NCBI GenBank assembly: GCA_019787685.1
Contig: JAHNUO010000043.1
Coordinates: 62,001-126,000, forward strand
DNA: 64,000 nt
From: Chiua virens
Lineage: Eukaryota > Basidiomycota > Agaricomycetes > Boletales > Boletaceae
Direction of reading: 5' to 3'
Shown here one piece after another: positions 46,062 to 62,907 of the stretch (position 1 is the stretch's first letter; every line of letters begins with the position of its first letter). The notes beneath the pieces were generated by a model. The model did no database searches and had not been told where the DNA came from. It was given only the letters and a program-made list of their open reading frames with translations. The translations under genes and the position numbers were made by a program.

Positions 46062-47841
46062 ATGTCCTCCACCCTCAGTGAATATGATCCCAACTCTAAC
46101 AAACCACTCCAGCGTCCGAAAGAGGATCCAACACATCTTCCTCCTGATGCCTTGACTGCACATGGCTTTGTCGATTACTCTCCGGAGACCGCTGCAACTG
46201 TCTGCGGTCCCAGGACCCACCCCCCTTTGGATGCGCTCTTCTATGCCCCTTCTCTCCCCCCTTCTCTACTGTCTCCGCGGACCTTTCCCGGGATCGAGGA
46301 AGCTTCCACAAAAGCGCTTATAAAGACCCTCTCAGATAATCATGTGCGCTGGCACATCTTCTTCAACTACAAGGGGTTCCACAAGTATGTATCCAGTCGA
46401 ACTACCAACCTTTGTCCTAATTTACCTCACATCGGCAGTCATGCGGCCCACCACCTGCTTGCGATTTGGGCTCTCGGTGCCCCTGGTCCGGTCATTGAGG
46501 CCGCATATGCAACCCATTGCGAGTATCAGCGTCCTGCCTTTGATTCTCCCGAGCATATCAATAACCATAACTTTTACAAACATCTGGGTGACGAGCGGTA
46601 TGTCTGCTAACACCTCAGCACGCTCTCATGATTGACAGACATCCGCCTTAGTTATTATGCCAGTTATCTTGATTATTTCACGTCCGAACTCCTTCAGAAG
46701 AATCTGAATACGTGCCTCGAAGAATATGTCTTTGCTCCAGCAGCCAACTTTGGCGATATGAGGCCCGAGATGTTGTCGCGTTTCATGGGTGGCGTACTTC
46801 ACCCCCTTATCCACACCGGATATGGCGCAGAATTTAATTCCGTCGGTGTCAGTGCTGAGGGTCCGTGATTGCAATTTGATCATTGTATGTTGTTTGATCA
46901 GCTATGCGACAGGCTTGGCCATGGCTGCAGTCCAGGGTTCGAACCCGGACTTGATTCCGAGAGTCTGGTTTCCCGATGTGGTTTCCAGCGGTAATGCCAA
47001 AGATTGCAATCGCACAGCACTGTCAATTCTTGCCCTTGTTTCCTGTGATCCTCGTTTTTCCCGCATTCAACACACGGACGAAGAAAAGATGTACTTGAAG
47101 GTATTAACAGATTATGGCTCTATCATCCACAACTATGTCAACATGTGGAAATTTGATATTTCCACGGAGGAGGGTATAGCAGATGCGATCGAGGAACTTT
47201 CGTGGGCGAACGTTGTCATCTATGGCGTTGGTGGATTCGTGCCAGACGAGCCCCTCAATGCGGATTTCTTCTTGATGCATTTGGTGACATCATCGATTTT
47301 CCTTCCATCTCTGCTTGCCTATGTCGACAAGTTCTCGTCGAGACGCCTTTTATTGATGACCTATTTTACTGCTTCCCTCTCAATCTATGTTGCGAGGGGA
47401 CGTCCTCAGCTTGATATTCGTTCATTCTTCAAAAATACCGAGTCTCTTCTCCACAAGGTTCCGGGACCAACCACTGAACCAGCATGGAATACGCTTCCAA
47501 ACCCGACCTCTGATTTGGTTCACACCCCGAATGCATGGTACCCAATGATCCAGACAACTATCGTACATCCAAACGAGCACCTCTGCAAGACGCAACGTGC
47601 GCTCGCACACCATTCTTCATTATATGGTAACCGTGAGAGAGGTTGGTGCGCACAACCCAGGGGAAGGACGAGAGTCACCACTGCACAGGTTGTGAGGGAA
47701 AAGGAAGCTGAAGACAAGGTATGCCTACAAGAATTGGATGGGACGCTATTTGTGCGTGTGGCGAGACTTACTCAGAACAAGCTGGGATGGATGCGGGAGG
47801 GAGAAATGGCTGGTGACTGGGACAATAAAGGATTCTTTTGA
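46062..47841 (+). CDS. Questin-oxidase-like protein (DUF4243)
   Basis: Four exons (46062-46384, 46439-46597, 46652-46864, 46902-47841) sum to 1,635 bases, 544 aa in frame; the last intron is only 37 nt. Family-typical segments are HAAHHLLAIWALGAP, YASYLDYFTSELLQKN, RFMGGVLHPLIHTGYGAEF, YATGLAMAAVQG and VTSSIFLPSLLAY. The family includes AflY/questin oxidase, Baeyer-Villiger-type enzymes of aromatic polyketide pathways, but basidiomycete members mostly lack a known substrate and no polyketide synthase is near here. Two His-rich stretches (HPLIHTGYGAE and HAAHH) are probable active-site elements. Activity is inferred only. Confidence 0.8.
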
Positions 47842-47949
47842 ATTCCCAAAGATAGCGCGGGTAGTACTTTCTATGAAGCAGTGTACTAGTATTGTCGTAA
47901 GAACTTCGGCAGTATTGTCACGTCACGTGTGATCGCGTTTTATGTAGTC

Positions 47950-47955
47950 ACGCGT
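47950..47955 (+). promoter_or_regulatory. MCB-like element (ACGCGT) upstream of ORC6
   Basis: ACGCGT is the MluI cell-cycle box recognised by MBF in ascomycete yeasts. It lies 36 bp before the ATG, with a CACGTG about 25 bp further upstream (47919-47936). It fits a G1/S-regulated replication gene but is untested here. Confidence 0.4.
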
Positions 47956-47990
47956 TTTGTGTCACAACTTTTGAACTAGTCGACCGCGTC

Positions 47991-49332
47991 ATGGCAGCAG
48001 CACTCCAGCGTACCCAACTGAGGAAGTTATGTTCCAGCTCGGACACCTTTGAAAAGGCGCTTTCAATTATGCGTCTTGTCGATGCAAAAACTCGTCCAGG
48101 ATCCGGCTTCGTCGTTAAAAACACCATCGCGATTCCAGCGGTGTGCGCATACTTCGCGTCCGAACAGTACGCGTTCTCTTTTCTGCTGCTTGTCTTCTCT
48201 GTAATAAATGATACAGGTTAAATTCAGGCGAAGTATCGCTCCAGTCTGCAATGTCTGCAGCGTGTATAAACCAAACCGAGTTCTCCGACATTCTCAAGAA
48301 AGTGCGCGCCGCGCTGAACACAGACGAAAGCAACACAGTTTCAAATGTCACTTACGAGAAGCTTGTCGATACATATCATGTTCTCCCAAGAGAGGACGTC
48401 ATAGCTTGCATGCAGGATGCCGAGGTGGGAGTCCCGCGCGGTGACATGCTGAAGGAGAGATACGGCGGCCTTACCTTGACCTGTGCCATCTTTTATTGGG
48501 TGTGCCAGCTGATAGAGGTAAAGTCATTTATTTTTCAATGTTTTGCGCGATTGATCGTGGCTATGGCATGCAGGAACCCTCCGTACAGGAACGAGCACTT
48601 TGTCAGACCTATTCCCTTCCCCTGAAAGCGTTCAAGGCCATTGTGTCCACCCTCGACAAACAATGTGACGCTCTCGCACACCAAATAACATCTTACATAC
48701 GTCAACGTCGGCATGCTGCTCGTGTATCTCTGCCGGCGCAGCCCGGACCCAATCGCGTCTCCGAGTCGATCACTGTCTCTCCTCAAAAAAGTCCGGTAAA
48801 ATCCGCCATGAAATCACGGATCACGATGACGCCGTCGAAGAAACGCACAGTAGCCTTTTCACGGGTATCCTCCGAGGGCAACGAGGACGGTGATGCTTTC
48901 CCTGAAACGCCAAGCAAAAAACGCCGACTCGACCCTGCGTCACCCACCAAACCGGGAACGAGCAGTTCCCCCGCGAAGCGTTCATCGGCAGTTTCTACAG
49001 CAGCTTTCCATGCCGTCTTCAAAAGCAGTCCCACTAAACTGCCAGCTGTGGAGTGGAGCGAGTCTCCAAGCGCCGGACCGTCAACGCCGCGTCCTCTCCG
49101 TCATAGCAAGCCAGCGGAAGACTCGGTGCAAGTCGACTTGCAATCGTCACCGTCTCGGTCACAAGGACAGACATCGCCCACTCGACCGGTCGTCCGACGC
49201 CGCTTCCAGCCCGTCTTTCTCGAGCAGCAACAGTGGTGCGCTCGAGATCCCAAGGCGGAGCGGTTGTGGGCGATTGCGAAGACGCATCGGGACCAGATGA
49301 TGCGGCGTGGAGCAGTGGCCGGTGCGGCATGA
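47991..49332 (+). CDS. ORC6: Probable origin recognition complex subunit 6
   Basis: Three exons (47991-48166, 48217-48517, 48574-49332) sum to 1,236 bases and 411 aa. The N-terminal half has tandem helical, cyclin-like regions: KALSIMRLVDAKTRPGSGF, IPAVCAYFASEQ, FSDILKKVRAALN, VTYEKLVDTYHVLP. The middle is Ser/Pro-rich and basic with several S/T-P sites (SPQKSPVKSAMKSR, TPSKKRRLDPASPTKPGTSS), as expected of a CDK-regulated replication factor. The C-terminus (RRRFQPVFLEQQQWCARDP) is conserved-looking. The layout fits fungal ORC6, which helps load MCM at origins. The assignment rests on overall pattern, so another nuclear CDK substrate is possible. Confidence 0.55.
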
Positions 49333-49879
49333 ACGGGCGGCATAACTCGGTTGTATTGATAAGTTATTCAACACCTTCGAGGCTTGTATGTTCTTAGCAT
49401 TTGATATCTCATAGGCTCAGAAGTGACGGGGTATCATGGGACCTTCAACTTGTGGAACGCATCGCAATGTATCTGATACGATTTCATATACAACTGGCAA
49501 CCCTGCTTTATTATTATTATTATTCCACTATACACTCTGTTTACTTAGGTGCTTTTTAGCCATGTATTTCATCTACTCGCAGAACATGGCATTAGGACAA
49601 CAAGTTTTAAATAGTGTGATCGATAGTCTGGTCACCAGCCCGTCTAAGAGGTCACGTGCCAGACCGTCGGGAACATGGTGAGGTTTTTAGCTAGTTATTA
49701 AGAGGTCGTGGAATTTTCGCCCGTACCCTAATCTGATTCTGATTCAATACCACAGCGCATGGTACATGACCCCTTTGATATACACCAGGTCAGCTGCTCT
49801 CTGAGCGGGCAGGCCGGTCACCCGACCAAAGTCTTATCATGAAGTGTACCACGGTGAGACGTACCTCCACACCCATCCA
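49333..49879. other. Intergenic
   Basis: Contains a short TTATTATTATTATT run near 49508. An ATG at 49838 is out of frame with the next gene. Confidence 0.4.
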
Positions 49880-50960
49880 ATGACCATCTCCCTCAAATCG
49901 ACCTACGACGACCAAGGCTACGTTCTCGTCCCCGCCCTCATCTCGCCCTCTCTCCTCCCCACCCTCCGTGCCGCGTGCGATCGTGTGATCGCTAAAACAC
50001 GTGCAGGGACGTGGCACCACCGTCGCACGGTTGGGAAACAGTTTCCCCCCTTCGACGATGCCAACCCCGATTCATGGGGCGTACAACATGTGATGCATCC
50101 CGAGCTGGGCGAGCCCGTATTCGCAACGTGGTATACGTCCGAGGGCGTCCGGTCGGCCGCGGCGGCATTGTTGGGGTGTGGGACCAAGGATCTGCAGATG
50201 GGTGAGTGGCTTCACATCATGGTAACCGTCAGCCCGAGTTGATGGCACACTTGCAGAACTGTTCAATTTGTTGATCAACCCGCTGAACCACAATTTTGCA
50301 TTGCGATGGCATCGGGACGATGTACGGGAGGATGCAAGCCATGAAGAGGAGCGCGTGGCGCTTGCGTCTTGGTCGCATGGGGTATGTCCCATTTTTGCAC
50401 GCCGCCCTTCTACTGACCGCTTGCTTCAGGTACAATGGAACACGTGAGTGTACACAAACGTTGCACTCGTTCCCGACGAACTGTCCATCCCACACAGTGC
50501 ACTCTACAAAGACGCCTGTCTCTACCTCGTACCAAAGTCACACAAGGTGCCGAGGACGGTCGAACAGCGGGCCCACTCGACGACCCTCGAGCCACCCCAG
50601 GACCCGCTTGCCATGCCTGGTGCCATTCGACTGACTCTCAAACGCAAGTCTCTCGTTCTCTCCAGGGAGCCATGTCTGACGCCCAGCCTTGCAGCCGGCG
50701 AAACCGTGTTTTACAACTCGAACATTCTGCACTGTGCCACATATGACACAAGTCAATGTCGCGCGACGCTCCATGCGACCATGGGTGATATTCGCGGCGG
50801 GTCAACGCGTGCGCGCAACGTGCTTCAGCATGGGTTGCAGTGGATGAAGGAGCCGCAGTTCCGGGAAACGCTCGACGAGGTGGGGCAGAGGATGCTGGAC
50901 GCGTTGGTCCAAATGCAGATCAGCGTCAAGGGTGACGTGGGATACTCCCTCAGTGGTTAG
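49880..50960 (+). CDS. Phytanoyl-CoA dioxygenase (PhyH) family protein
   Basis: Fe(II)/2-oxoglutarate-dependent oxygenase fold. Five exons (49880-50201, 50257-50381, 50430-50443, 50498-50643, 50695-50960) sum to 873 bases and 290 aa. Exon 3 has 14 nt. Intron 4 (50644-50694) has a GC donor (C|GCAAGT) and ends CTTGCAG; its removal creates RLTLKPGETVFYNSN, the expected family motif. N-terminus: YDDQGYVLVPALISPSLLP. Metal ligands: WHRD (His-x-Asp) and the distal His in NILHCATY. A likely 2-oxoglutarate-binding Arg is in QCRATLH. The substrate is unknown. Start: the first in-frame ATG, MTISLKS. Confidence 0.8.
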
Positions 50961-51183
50961 TAGATCATCATGACAAGGAAATGATACTGGCCGAGTCGCA
51001 CCGTTTAGACTGACAACCTTTTCACTCAAGAGGAAACGCTTCGAAATACGTTGACATTGAACGGTAGATAGGGTATAGTGAACCAAGAGCGTCCCTTCGA
51101 AATAGCGTCGTATCCATGGAGTGATGTCTCATGCTGTGTGACCTCGCTCCCGGCAACAGTCCATCCCAGCAACAACACAAGGG

Positions 51184-52500
51184 TCACCGGCTCAGGGGAG
51201 GAAATACAAACCCTTTGTTCCCGATCGGACTCCACCCCTCCGACCGCTCATCTGCACGAATCAGGCTTGCAATGCTCGCCGTATGACGATGCATCTTCCC
51301 TCCTGACTTCTTGGGCACCACGTGTTGCCTCACAGGTTCCTTTCCCTGACTCGTACGATCCGGATTCGGGGATCGATATAAAATAAGCTGGTCCTGTTCC
51401 GCCTCGTCCGATAAGTCCATCGATTCGGCCGTGTCGCTCGCAAACTCATCCATTCCCACCAGACGTCTCGCCTCAAGGTCGTACTGTTCATACTTGGATC
51501 GCCCACCGTGCCCACCCTTCCCGCGCAGTTCGTCCGGCATGAACAAATAGAAAAATGCCGTAGCAAGACACGCCCCGCCAACGACGTCGATGAGGTAGTG
51601 GTGTGTGAGGTACATGGTACTCCAATACAGCACCCCGACGTACGTCCACACATACCGCGTCGTGCCGTCCCAAAAGTGGGTAATGAACAGCGCGCCGAGG
51701 GTTGCCCAGCCAGCGTGGAGACTGGGAAAGGCACCAAACACGAGGGGGGAGTTGGAGAACATGGTTTGGTAACCGTCGTTACCAAAGAGGGCGTCGATCC
51801 GGGCGAGGCCGCCAGGGGAGCCTGGGACGTCATAGGTGGCGGGAGTGAGGCCGTAGATGACTTCGTACCAGGGGGCGGCACAGGGGATAAGGATCTGAAC
51901 GAGAACAGCGGTGAGGTTCATGTAGCCAAATGTCTTGGCCCAGGTCTTGAGGGCGAGAGAGGGGCGAAAAAGCCAGAGGAAGAGAGAGAGCACGAGTGGG
52001 TAGGTGTAGTGGAAGACGCCGTATGGTAGCCAAGCAATTATGTCGAGGACGGGGTGCGTGAAACGGGTGAGGATATCGGAAATGTTGGCACCGTATAGAA
52101 CGGACTCTAGGGTGGGAAGGAGGACAACGTGAACGGCGGGGCGGAGATCAGAGGGTATAAAGCGGTTCGTGTAGAATGCGAGGAGCCATGCGAAGACAGG
52201 TGTTGCTGGGAGGAAGAACTGGGAGGTAAATGGGATGAGGAGGGCGATAGCGTAGAGAAGGGGGATGAAGAGCTTGGAAGGGAAGGATGGAACCTCCATG
52301 ATAACGAGCCAAAACATGGCAAGAATTATATGAACAATGTAGATGGCATCAGACTTTACGAATGCGTGTGCTTGGAGACGTGCGATCGTATCTGCAGGCG
52401 AAAATGACTTGTCGAGACGACCGACTGCGGTGACGAACGCGGTCGACACGGTTCGCAGTGGACCGACTGCGCTCGTGCGAAACGCCAATGTGCTGTACAT
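51184..52500 (-). CDS. AUR1: Inositol phosphorylceramide synthase, AUR1 type
   Basis: Transfers phosphoinositol from phosphatidylinositol to ceramide in the Golgi; essential in yeasts and the target of aureobasidin A. Single exon, 438 aa, ATG 52500 (MYSTLAFRTSAVGPL). The frame is open further upstream to 52644 but that stretch has no ATG and contains an intron-like GTGAGC...GCTAG. Several membrane helices are evident (YIVHIILAMFWLVIM, LFIPLLYAIALLIPF). PAP2-type motifs are FGAFPSLHAGWATLG with His 262 and THHYLIDVVGG with His 301 and Asp 305, as in AUR1. A hydrophilic tail of about 110 residues follows. It ends 220 bp from the convergent PhyH gene. Confidence 0.92.
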   Translation of the reverse strand: MYSTLAFRTSAVGPLRTVSTAFVTAVGRLDKSFSPADTIARLQAHAFVKSDAIYIVHIILAMFWLVIMEVPSFPSKLFIPLLYAIALLIPFTSQFFLPATPVFAWLLAFYTNRFIPSDLRPAVHVVLLPTLESVLYGANISDILTRFTHPVLDIIAWLPYGVFHYTYPLVLSLFLWLFRPSLALKTWAKTFGYMNLTAVLVQILIPCAAPWYEVIYGLTPATYDVPGSPGGLARIDALFGNDGYQTMFSNSPLVFGAFPSLHAGWATLGALFITHFWDGTTRYVWTYVGVLYWSTMYLTHHYLIDVVGGACLATAFFYLFMPDELRGKGGHGGRSKYEQYDLEARRLVGMDEFASDTAESMDLSDEAEQDQLILYRSPNPDRTSQGKEPVRQHVVPKKSGGKMHRHTASIASLIRADERSEGWSPIGNKGFVFPPLSR

Positions 52501-53180
52501 TTTGCGAACGCTGAGGTAGGGTAGAATGCGTTGGTATAGGTCCGGCCAGTCGTATGAGTCGAGAATGGTGATGCAAGAAAAGCGAACTTGTCTAGCAGTG
52601 TAAGTAATTTTTTGGTCGATTAGAGACGTGCCAGTGCTCACCAAAGACTCGTAGTTACAGTGTCACTGAAACGGAACGGCCAGTGCGCCGCAGCTGGTGC
52701 TGGTGCTGGTTACCGTCCACTGGCAGCTGGTCAAGATGTGAAATGAACTCGTGGGAATCCCCATCAAGACCATCATTGACGGTGACCATGATGGGCATAA
52801 AAAAAGACAACCAGGACGGGCTCAACACGACACACGACCACCATCACTCCAACTTGTTGTCGTGTAACGTTGCGCGAGCAACCTGAGCGGAGATGATGAA
52901 CTTTGTCGAGTCAACCCACCTGACGGTCACGATCTGGCGATGGTCTAGGAGAGCTTAACAGCGGGTATTCACCATCCTCCACATCTGTCAATCTCGTTTT
53001 CTGACCAGAGCAGCCTGCTAGCGTGAATTCTTTTGTCTCTGCGTCAGGTGCTACAGGAGGCGTCCCCAGTGTCCCCAGTATGGTCGCGTGAACTTTGACC
53101 CGCTAGCGAGAAATATTAATAGCCTCTCGGCGTCTTTCACTTTGATCCACCGTACCACCACTATCACAATCAAGGAAGGA
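52501..53180. other. Divergent intergenic region
   Basis: Shared upstream region of AUR1 (minus) and the METTL7-like gene (plus). A possible non-coding leader exon and intron of AUR1 lie at about 52572-52650. Confidence 0.35.
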
Positions 53181-54011
53181 ATGTCTATCCTCAAACGATT
53201 CACCCTCCTCCAAGACCTCTACCTATCGCTCCATCTCGCGTTTTGGCCCACCTTTTGGCAGATATGGTCGACCCCTTCTCTTCTCTTGCGTCCTAGAGAG
53301 GTTTCACGCATCTTCATGTCTCATGCTTGGACTACCCTTGGTCCTGGTATCGACGGGAACAACGTGGAGCTAAAGACCTCTCTTATCGCCCAGAATGCAT
53401 ATGGTATTGTCCTCGACCTTGGTGCAGGTGAGGCGCATCGCTCCCGAAACCATACCACGTGCTCATCCCATATCAAAGGGCACGGTCACACGGCTAAATA
53501 CCTGGACACCACTCGCGTGACCAAATACGTTGCCCTCGAGCCCAACATCCTCATGCACGACGAAATCCGCCGTGCCGCGGAAACAGCCGGGTTCAACGAG
53601 TCATCCGGCACCCTTCTCCTCCTCTCCTGTGGCGCCGAGGACACGACCTCAATTCTCACGTCGCTGGGTGGCTATCAACCGGTCGACACCATCGTGTCTG
53701 TGTTGACGCTTTGTTCGGTCCCCGAGCCCGAAGAGACCATCAAATCGCTCGCTACCGAGGTACTCAAACCTGGTGGCCAGATGCTCTTCTTTGAGCACGT
53801 TCGGAATCCGTTCGCTCATGTGGCTTGGTGGCAATCATTTTGGTCGCCGATCTGGGCGTTGGCCTTCGATGGGTGTGTCCTGGATCGCCCGACGCACGTA
53901 TGGATCCAGCAAGTCGGTGGGTGGGCGAGCGAGGAATTGACTGGGGTCGAGAATGAAGACAAGGAACATCTATTTTGGCATCGTGTAGGGAAATTTGTTA
54001 AGGCTACGTAA
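53181..54011 (+). CDS. SAM-dependent methyltransferase, METTL7-like
   Basis: Two exons (53181-53427, 53479-54011; 51-nt intron) give 259 aa. The start MSILKRFTLLQDLYLSLHLA suits a membrane anchor. After splicing, motif I is IVLDLGAGHGHTAKYLD. An acidic motif II follows in KYVALEPNILMHDEIR. Later segments are TIVSVLTLCSVPEPEETIK and LKPGGQMLFFEHVRNP, with the Trp-rich WWQSFWSPIWALAFDGC, the pattern of METTL7-type (alkyl-thiol or arsenite-related) methyltransferases. Because the intron is a multiple of three, the unspliced frame is open too, but it would insert 17 residues into motif I. Substrate unknown. Confidence 0.8.
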   Translation: MSILKRFTLLQDLYLSLHLAFWPTFWQIWSTPSLLLRPREVSRIFMSHAWTTLGPGIDGNNVELKTSLIAQNAYGIVLDLGAGEAHRSRNHTTCSSHIKGHGHTAKYLDTTRVTKYVALEPNILMHDEIRRAAETAGFNESSGTLLLLSCGAEDTTSILTSLGGYQPVDTIVSVLTLCSVPEPEETIKSLATEVLKPGGQMLFFEHVRNPFAHVAWWQSFWSPIWALAFDGCVLDRPTHVWIQQVGGWASEELTGVENEDKEHLFWHRVGKFVKAT

Positions 54012-54339
54012 CGGAAACTTGCTGCAATCATGTCTGTTCGATTATACCTCTCACGACGTCTAGCTGGAAGTGTCCTTGTTTTACGAGTCTCGTTTACGAT
54101 CCAATGCTTACTCGTCATTTTAGTCTAGAAATTTAATCAGTGATCAAACTGCGGCCAGTCATGATGCATGATAAGTGTCATGAGAGTAACTTCAATAGTC
54201 GAATCGTCGTCTAACACGATCGGCTTTTTGATCACTAATCAAGTATTACACAGACTGAGGGGCTTGTTTTAACCCCTCTCTCCAAAAGAATCATTGCGCC
54301 TGTTCTCGACTTCAGGGATCCCTTCTTTGAAACACCACC
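54012..54339. promoter_or_regulatory. Upstream region of O-acetylhomoserine sulfhydrylase copy 1
   Basis: 328 bp without gene. Pyrimidine-rich stretches before the ATG; no clear TATA box, unlike copies 2 and 3. Confidence 0.3.
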
Positions 54340-56300
<1,961 letters not shown>

Positions 56301-56510
56301 AGAATTGTCTTGTATTACTCGCTTTCTTGTCGTATTATAATGCTGGGTACTACCATACTAGCTAGCTGCAAAAGGTCACTTATCATCTAAGCCTGTGCGG
56401 GACCGTGGCTTTCTCAACTTTCGCGGACCTTGAGCCCGACTGGCAGTGCTTCGAATGTCCGGCACTGCCACTGTATCATAGATTCCCACACGTATGTCAG
56501 TAACCTTGCT

Positions 56511-57249
56511 ATGCGAGGAGTGAAGCCTTCGGAGCAAGAACTCCTCTCCCCCATTATAAACTTCTCTCAGCGAATTGTTGATCTACTGACTCTCACCGCT
56601 GGCGAATCCAGGGTAGTGGACCTCAGAACTCACCATCAGCTGCAGCGGATTGCCCTTGTCTCAAAAGCGATATCAAAGGGGTTGCTATCACCTGATCGAG
56701 AGTGGTCTGTAGACACTCGAATCATAGATTGGCTGTCTAGCAACGAACCCACAGTATGCATAAGCGTACTGCGCCAAATGGTGGATATTCTTTCCCCTGA
56801 CATAGAGCGCACCATGGTACCATACCAAGCGTCCAGAAAGTTTAGCTCACTGGGGTATCCCTTGACGCTGGCGACGCAGAGAATGAACGAGGCAGCAGGA
56901 GTCTTCTACCTGTCCAGAAATTATTTCTATTTCTTTCTGACGCTCGAAGTCTTGTGAGTACCATTGCATCCTGATTTTCTTGATCGTGTTTTTTCAACGG
57001 GAATTTCAAGGATCTGTGATATTGTGGAATATGTGCCTAGCGGCGTGAATTTGTGCACCGAGCCTGTAGATGATGCCTCTGATGAACTGGAGGACGATAT
57101 GATGTCCCAATCTTCCGAGCCATTTTCTTCTTCGATTGCTAGGTAAGCGACATTCCTACGAGTGATTACAATGTGGTCTTGACTTTGCTACTCGTAGAAC
57201 CATAGGATACTCCGCACAAAACTCGGACGGATATATTTCAGAGGGTTGA
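56511..57249 (+). CDS. Unidentified protein between the first two sulfhydrylase genes
   Basis: Three exons (56511-56953, 57011-57142, 57198-57249) join in frame. The start is MRGVKPSEQELLSPIINFS. The protein is helical and Ser-rich (VVDLRTHHQLQRIALVSKA, EWSVDTRIIDWLSSNEPT), followed by an acidic stretch (DDASDELEDDMMSQSSEP). No known domain is recognised. It may be a remnant of a larger gene caught during the tandem duplication. Splice sites are good (GTGAGT, GTAAGC donors), which argues for a real gene. Confidence 0.35.
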
Positions 57250-58006
57250 CACCGTAATTCAGGTAGGTCGACGACAATCTCGCGTGAAATGTTACGCTAT
57301 TCGTGTTGACTTGCCCTAGCTCTAGCATAACGAACATGATGCAGTCACTCGTCGAGGTCGGCGTGAGGTGAATTGCCATCCAAATTGTTACATTTTGACA
57401 TAGCCCAGAGCAGACACATGTTCTTTCGAGTCGATCAGCATAATCTTAATACCCCTGAGGATATTATCCACGGCTCAGTTCTTACAAGGTGGGATCAATA
57501 ATTTTCCTATAAGAAAATAAGCATCTAGCTCGTTTCGTACTAAACCCGTAGCACGCGGCGCGATTGGTTCGATAAGGTTCGGAATGTTCCCGCACAAGAA
57601 GTCACATGTAGAGTGCTTGGATTTCGTCACAGTCAATGCATCGAATTAACACTGTGATCAAGTAAGTGACTATCACAACAGCTGACCTCATGTTTATTGT
57701 TCTTCAACGTTCCTGACCCAATCGGTGAACTGCGGCGGCTACGGCTTTCATACAACACACCCTGCTCTAGTGATCCTTCCCTGCGAGTGGTTAACGATCA
57801 GTTATCAGTTTTCTACGACTGTCTCATAACCTGGGCATGTTGAGCTGGTTTGAAAGCCTTGGGAACTACTATGTAGTACTAATTTATATTCACCTCGGGC
57901 CCGGATAGGATAGCGGAATGGGCGGTCCACCTCAAAACCGCTCATTGAATTCCCTCCACGGTGATTACGGCAAGGTGAACCCGAAAACGATATCTTGACC
58001 CATACT
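57250..58006. other. Intergenic
   Basis: No gene seen. Confidence 0.4.
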
Positions 58007-58013
58007 TATAAAG
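58007..58013 (+). promoter_or_regulatory. TATA box of sulfhydrylase copy 2
   Basis: TATAAAG, 51 bp before the ATG at 58065. Confidence 0.5.
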
Positions 58014-58064
58014 GGACACTCCAATCTGAGCTCACTTTTAATAAATCCATTTACTCCCCAATCT

Positions 58065-60064
<2,000 letters not shown>

Positions 60065-60867
60065 TATTCGTAGGCTTCATCAGGGAGTTCTTTGTCTTTT
60101 TTGGTCCTGACGTTGTACAAGTGAAGAAATACGAAGAAGGGTTTGGCTCTAGCCTGAGTGCGCTAGTACTGCGATCGACTACGGTTTTCTGTGAGGTGAA
60201 TAGATCAGTGACTTACTACTAATAGTGGTTGATTGCATTGGTGTGAAAAATTATGAAGGCAAGGCTGCAGTCCGACTTACTGGCGAGTAGCAGTTGCTGC
60301 CAGGGGTCCTACCAGCAATCAGCGACTTGGGACACCAGTAAGTGTTGCCTTCGACTCGTTGTCACGTTCCTAGCCCTGTTCCCAGCCTCCTCCCACGTCG
60401 TAACGCACAACCCCCATAGTAGGCCAGCGGGGTCGAATGGGGTGATTATGCAGGAATCGTTCAGGGCCCGTGTCATTGCTAAGAGGAATTTCTCGAGCCA
60501 TCAACTCAAGTGCTCATCACGGACGAGAATCACCGTAACATGGGATCTGAGGCAAACCGAGGCAATTAACCCCTTCATGCTACTTCTATGGCTGAGATAT
60601 ATCCCCATGGGCGGCCGCGGGACGCACTCGTGTTCCCAGAATCAAGGCCAAATGCAGTTAAAATGTGGAATTCGTTGCCACATTAAACCTGTCAATCTGG
60701 CATACATTTGACTATCTACAGCACTAGTACCGAGAAGCGCCGGCAGTCAGTCTCCCAAGCTGCAAGTCCGCGCGTGAGTCGGCGTCCTTGTGATCTCTCA
60801 GATCTCAGGCCTCAGGGCAGATGGCGTGATTACATGCAATCCGGCAAAACCACGTTTCTTCAACACG
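60065..60867. other. Intergenic between sulfhydrylase copies 2 and 3
   Basis: No gene supported. A 152-codon open frame at 60253-60711 lacks splice context and motif. Confidence 0.4.
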
Positions 60868-60875
60868 TATATAAA
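60868..60875 (+). promoter_or_regulatory. TATA box of sulfhydrylase copy 3
   Basis: TATATAAA, 50 bp before the ATG at 60926, nearly the same spacing as copy 2. Confidence 0.5.
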
Positions 60876-60925
60876 TGCATCTTTCACAGGACTCGTCCTG
60901 AACCCAGTTTCTTTCCTCGATCCTG

Positions 60926-62907
<1,982 letters not shown>

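Noticed and set aside
46936..46953. GGTTCGAACCC, a tRNA T-arm-like word
   Set aside because: Lies inside a coding exon of the questin-oxidase-like gene, with no matching acceptor, D or anticodon arms around it.
51508..52029. 173-codon plus-strand open frame
   Set aside because: Antisense shadow of the AUR1-type gene; no splice context or motif.
52501..52644. Upstream extension of the AUR1 reading frame
   Set aside because: Starts without ATG and contains an intron-like GTGAGC...GCTAG segment; the ATG at 52500 fits the family.
60253..60711. 152-codon plus-strand open frame between sulfhydrylase genes
   Set aside because: No motif and no neighbour support; likely chance.
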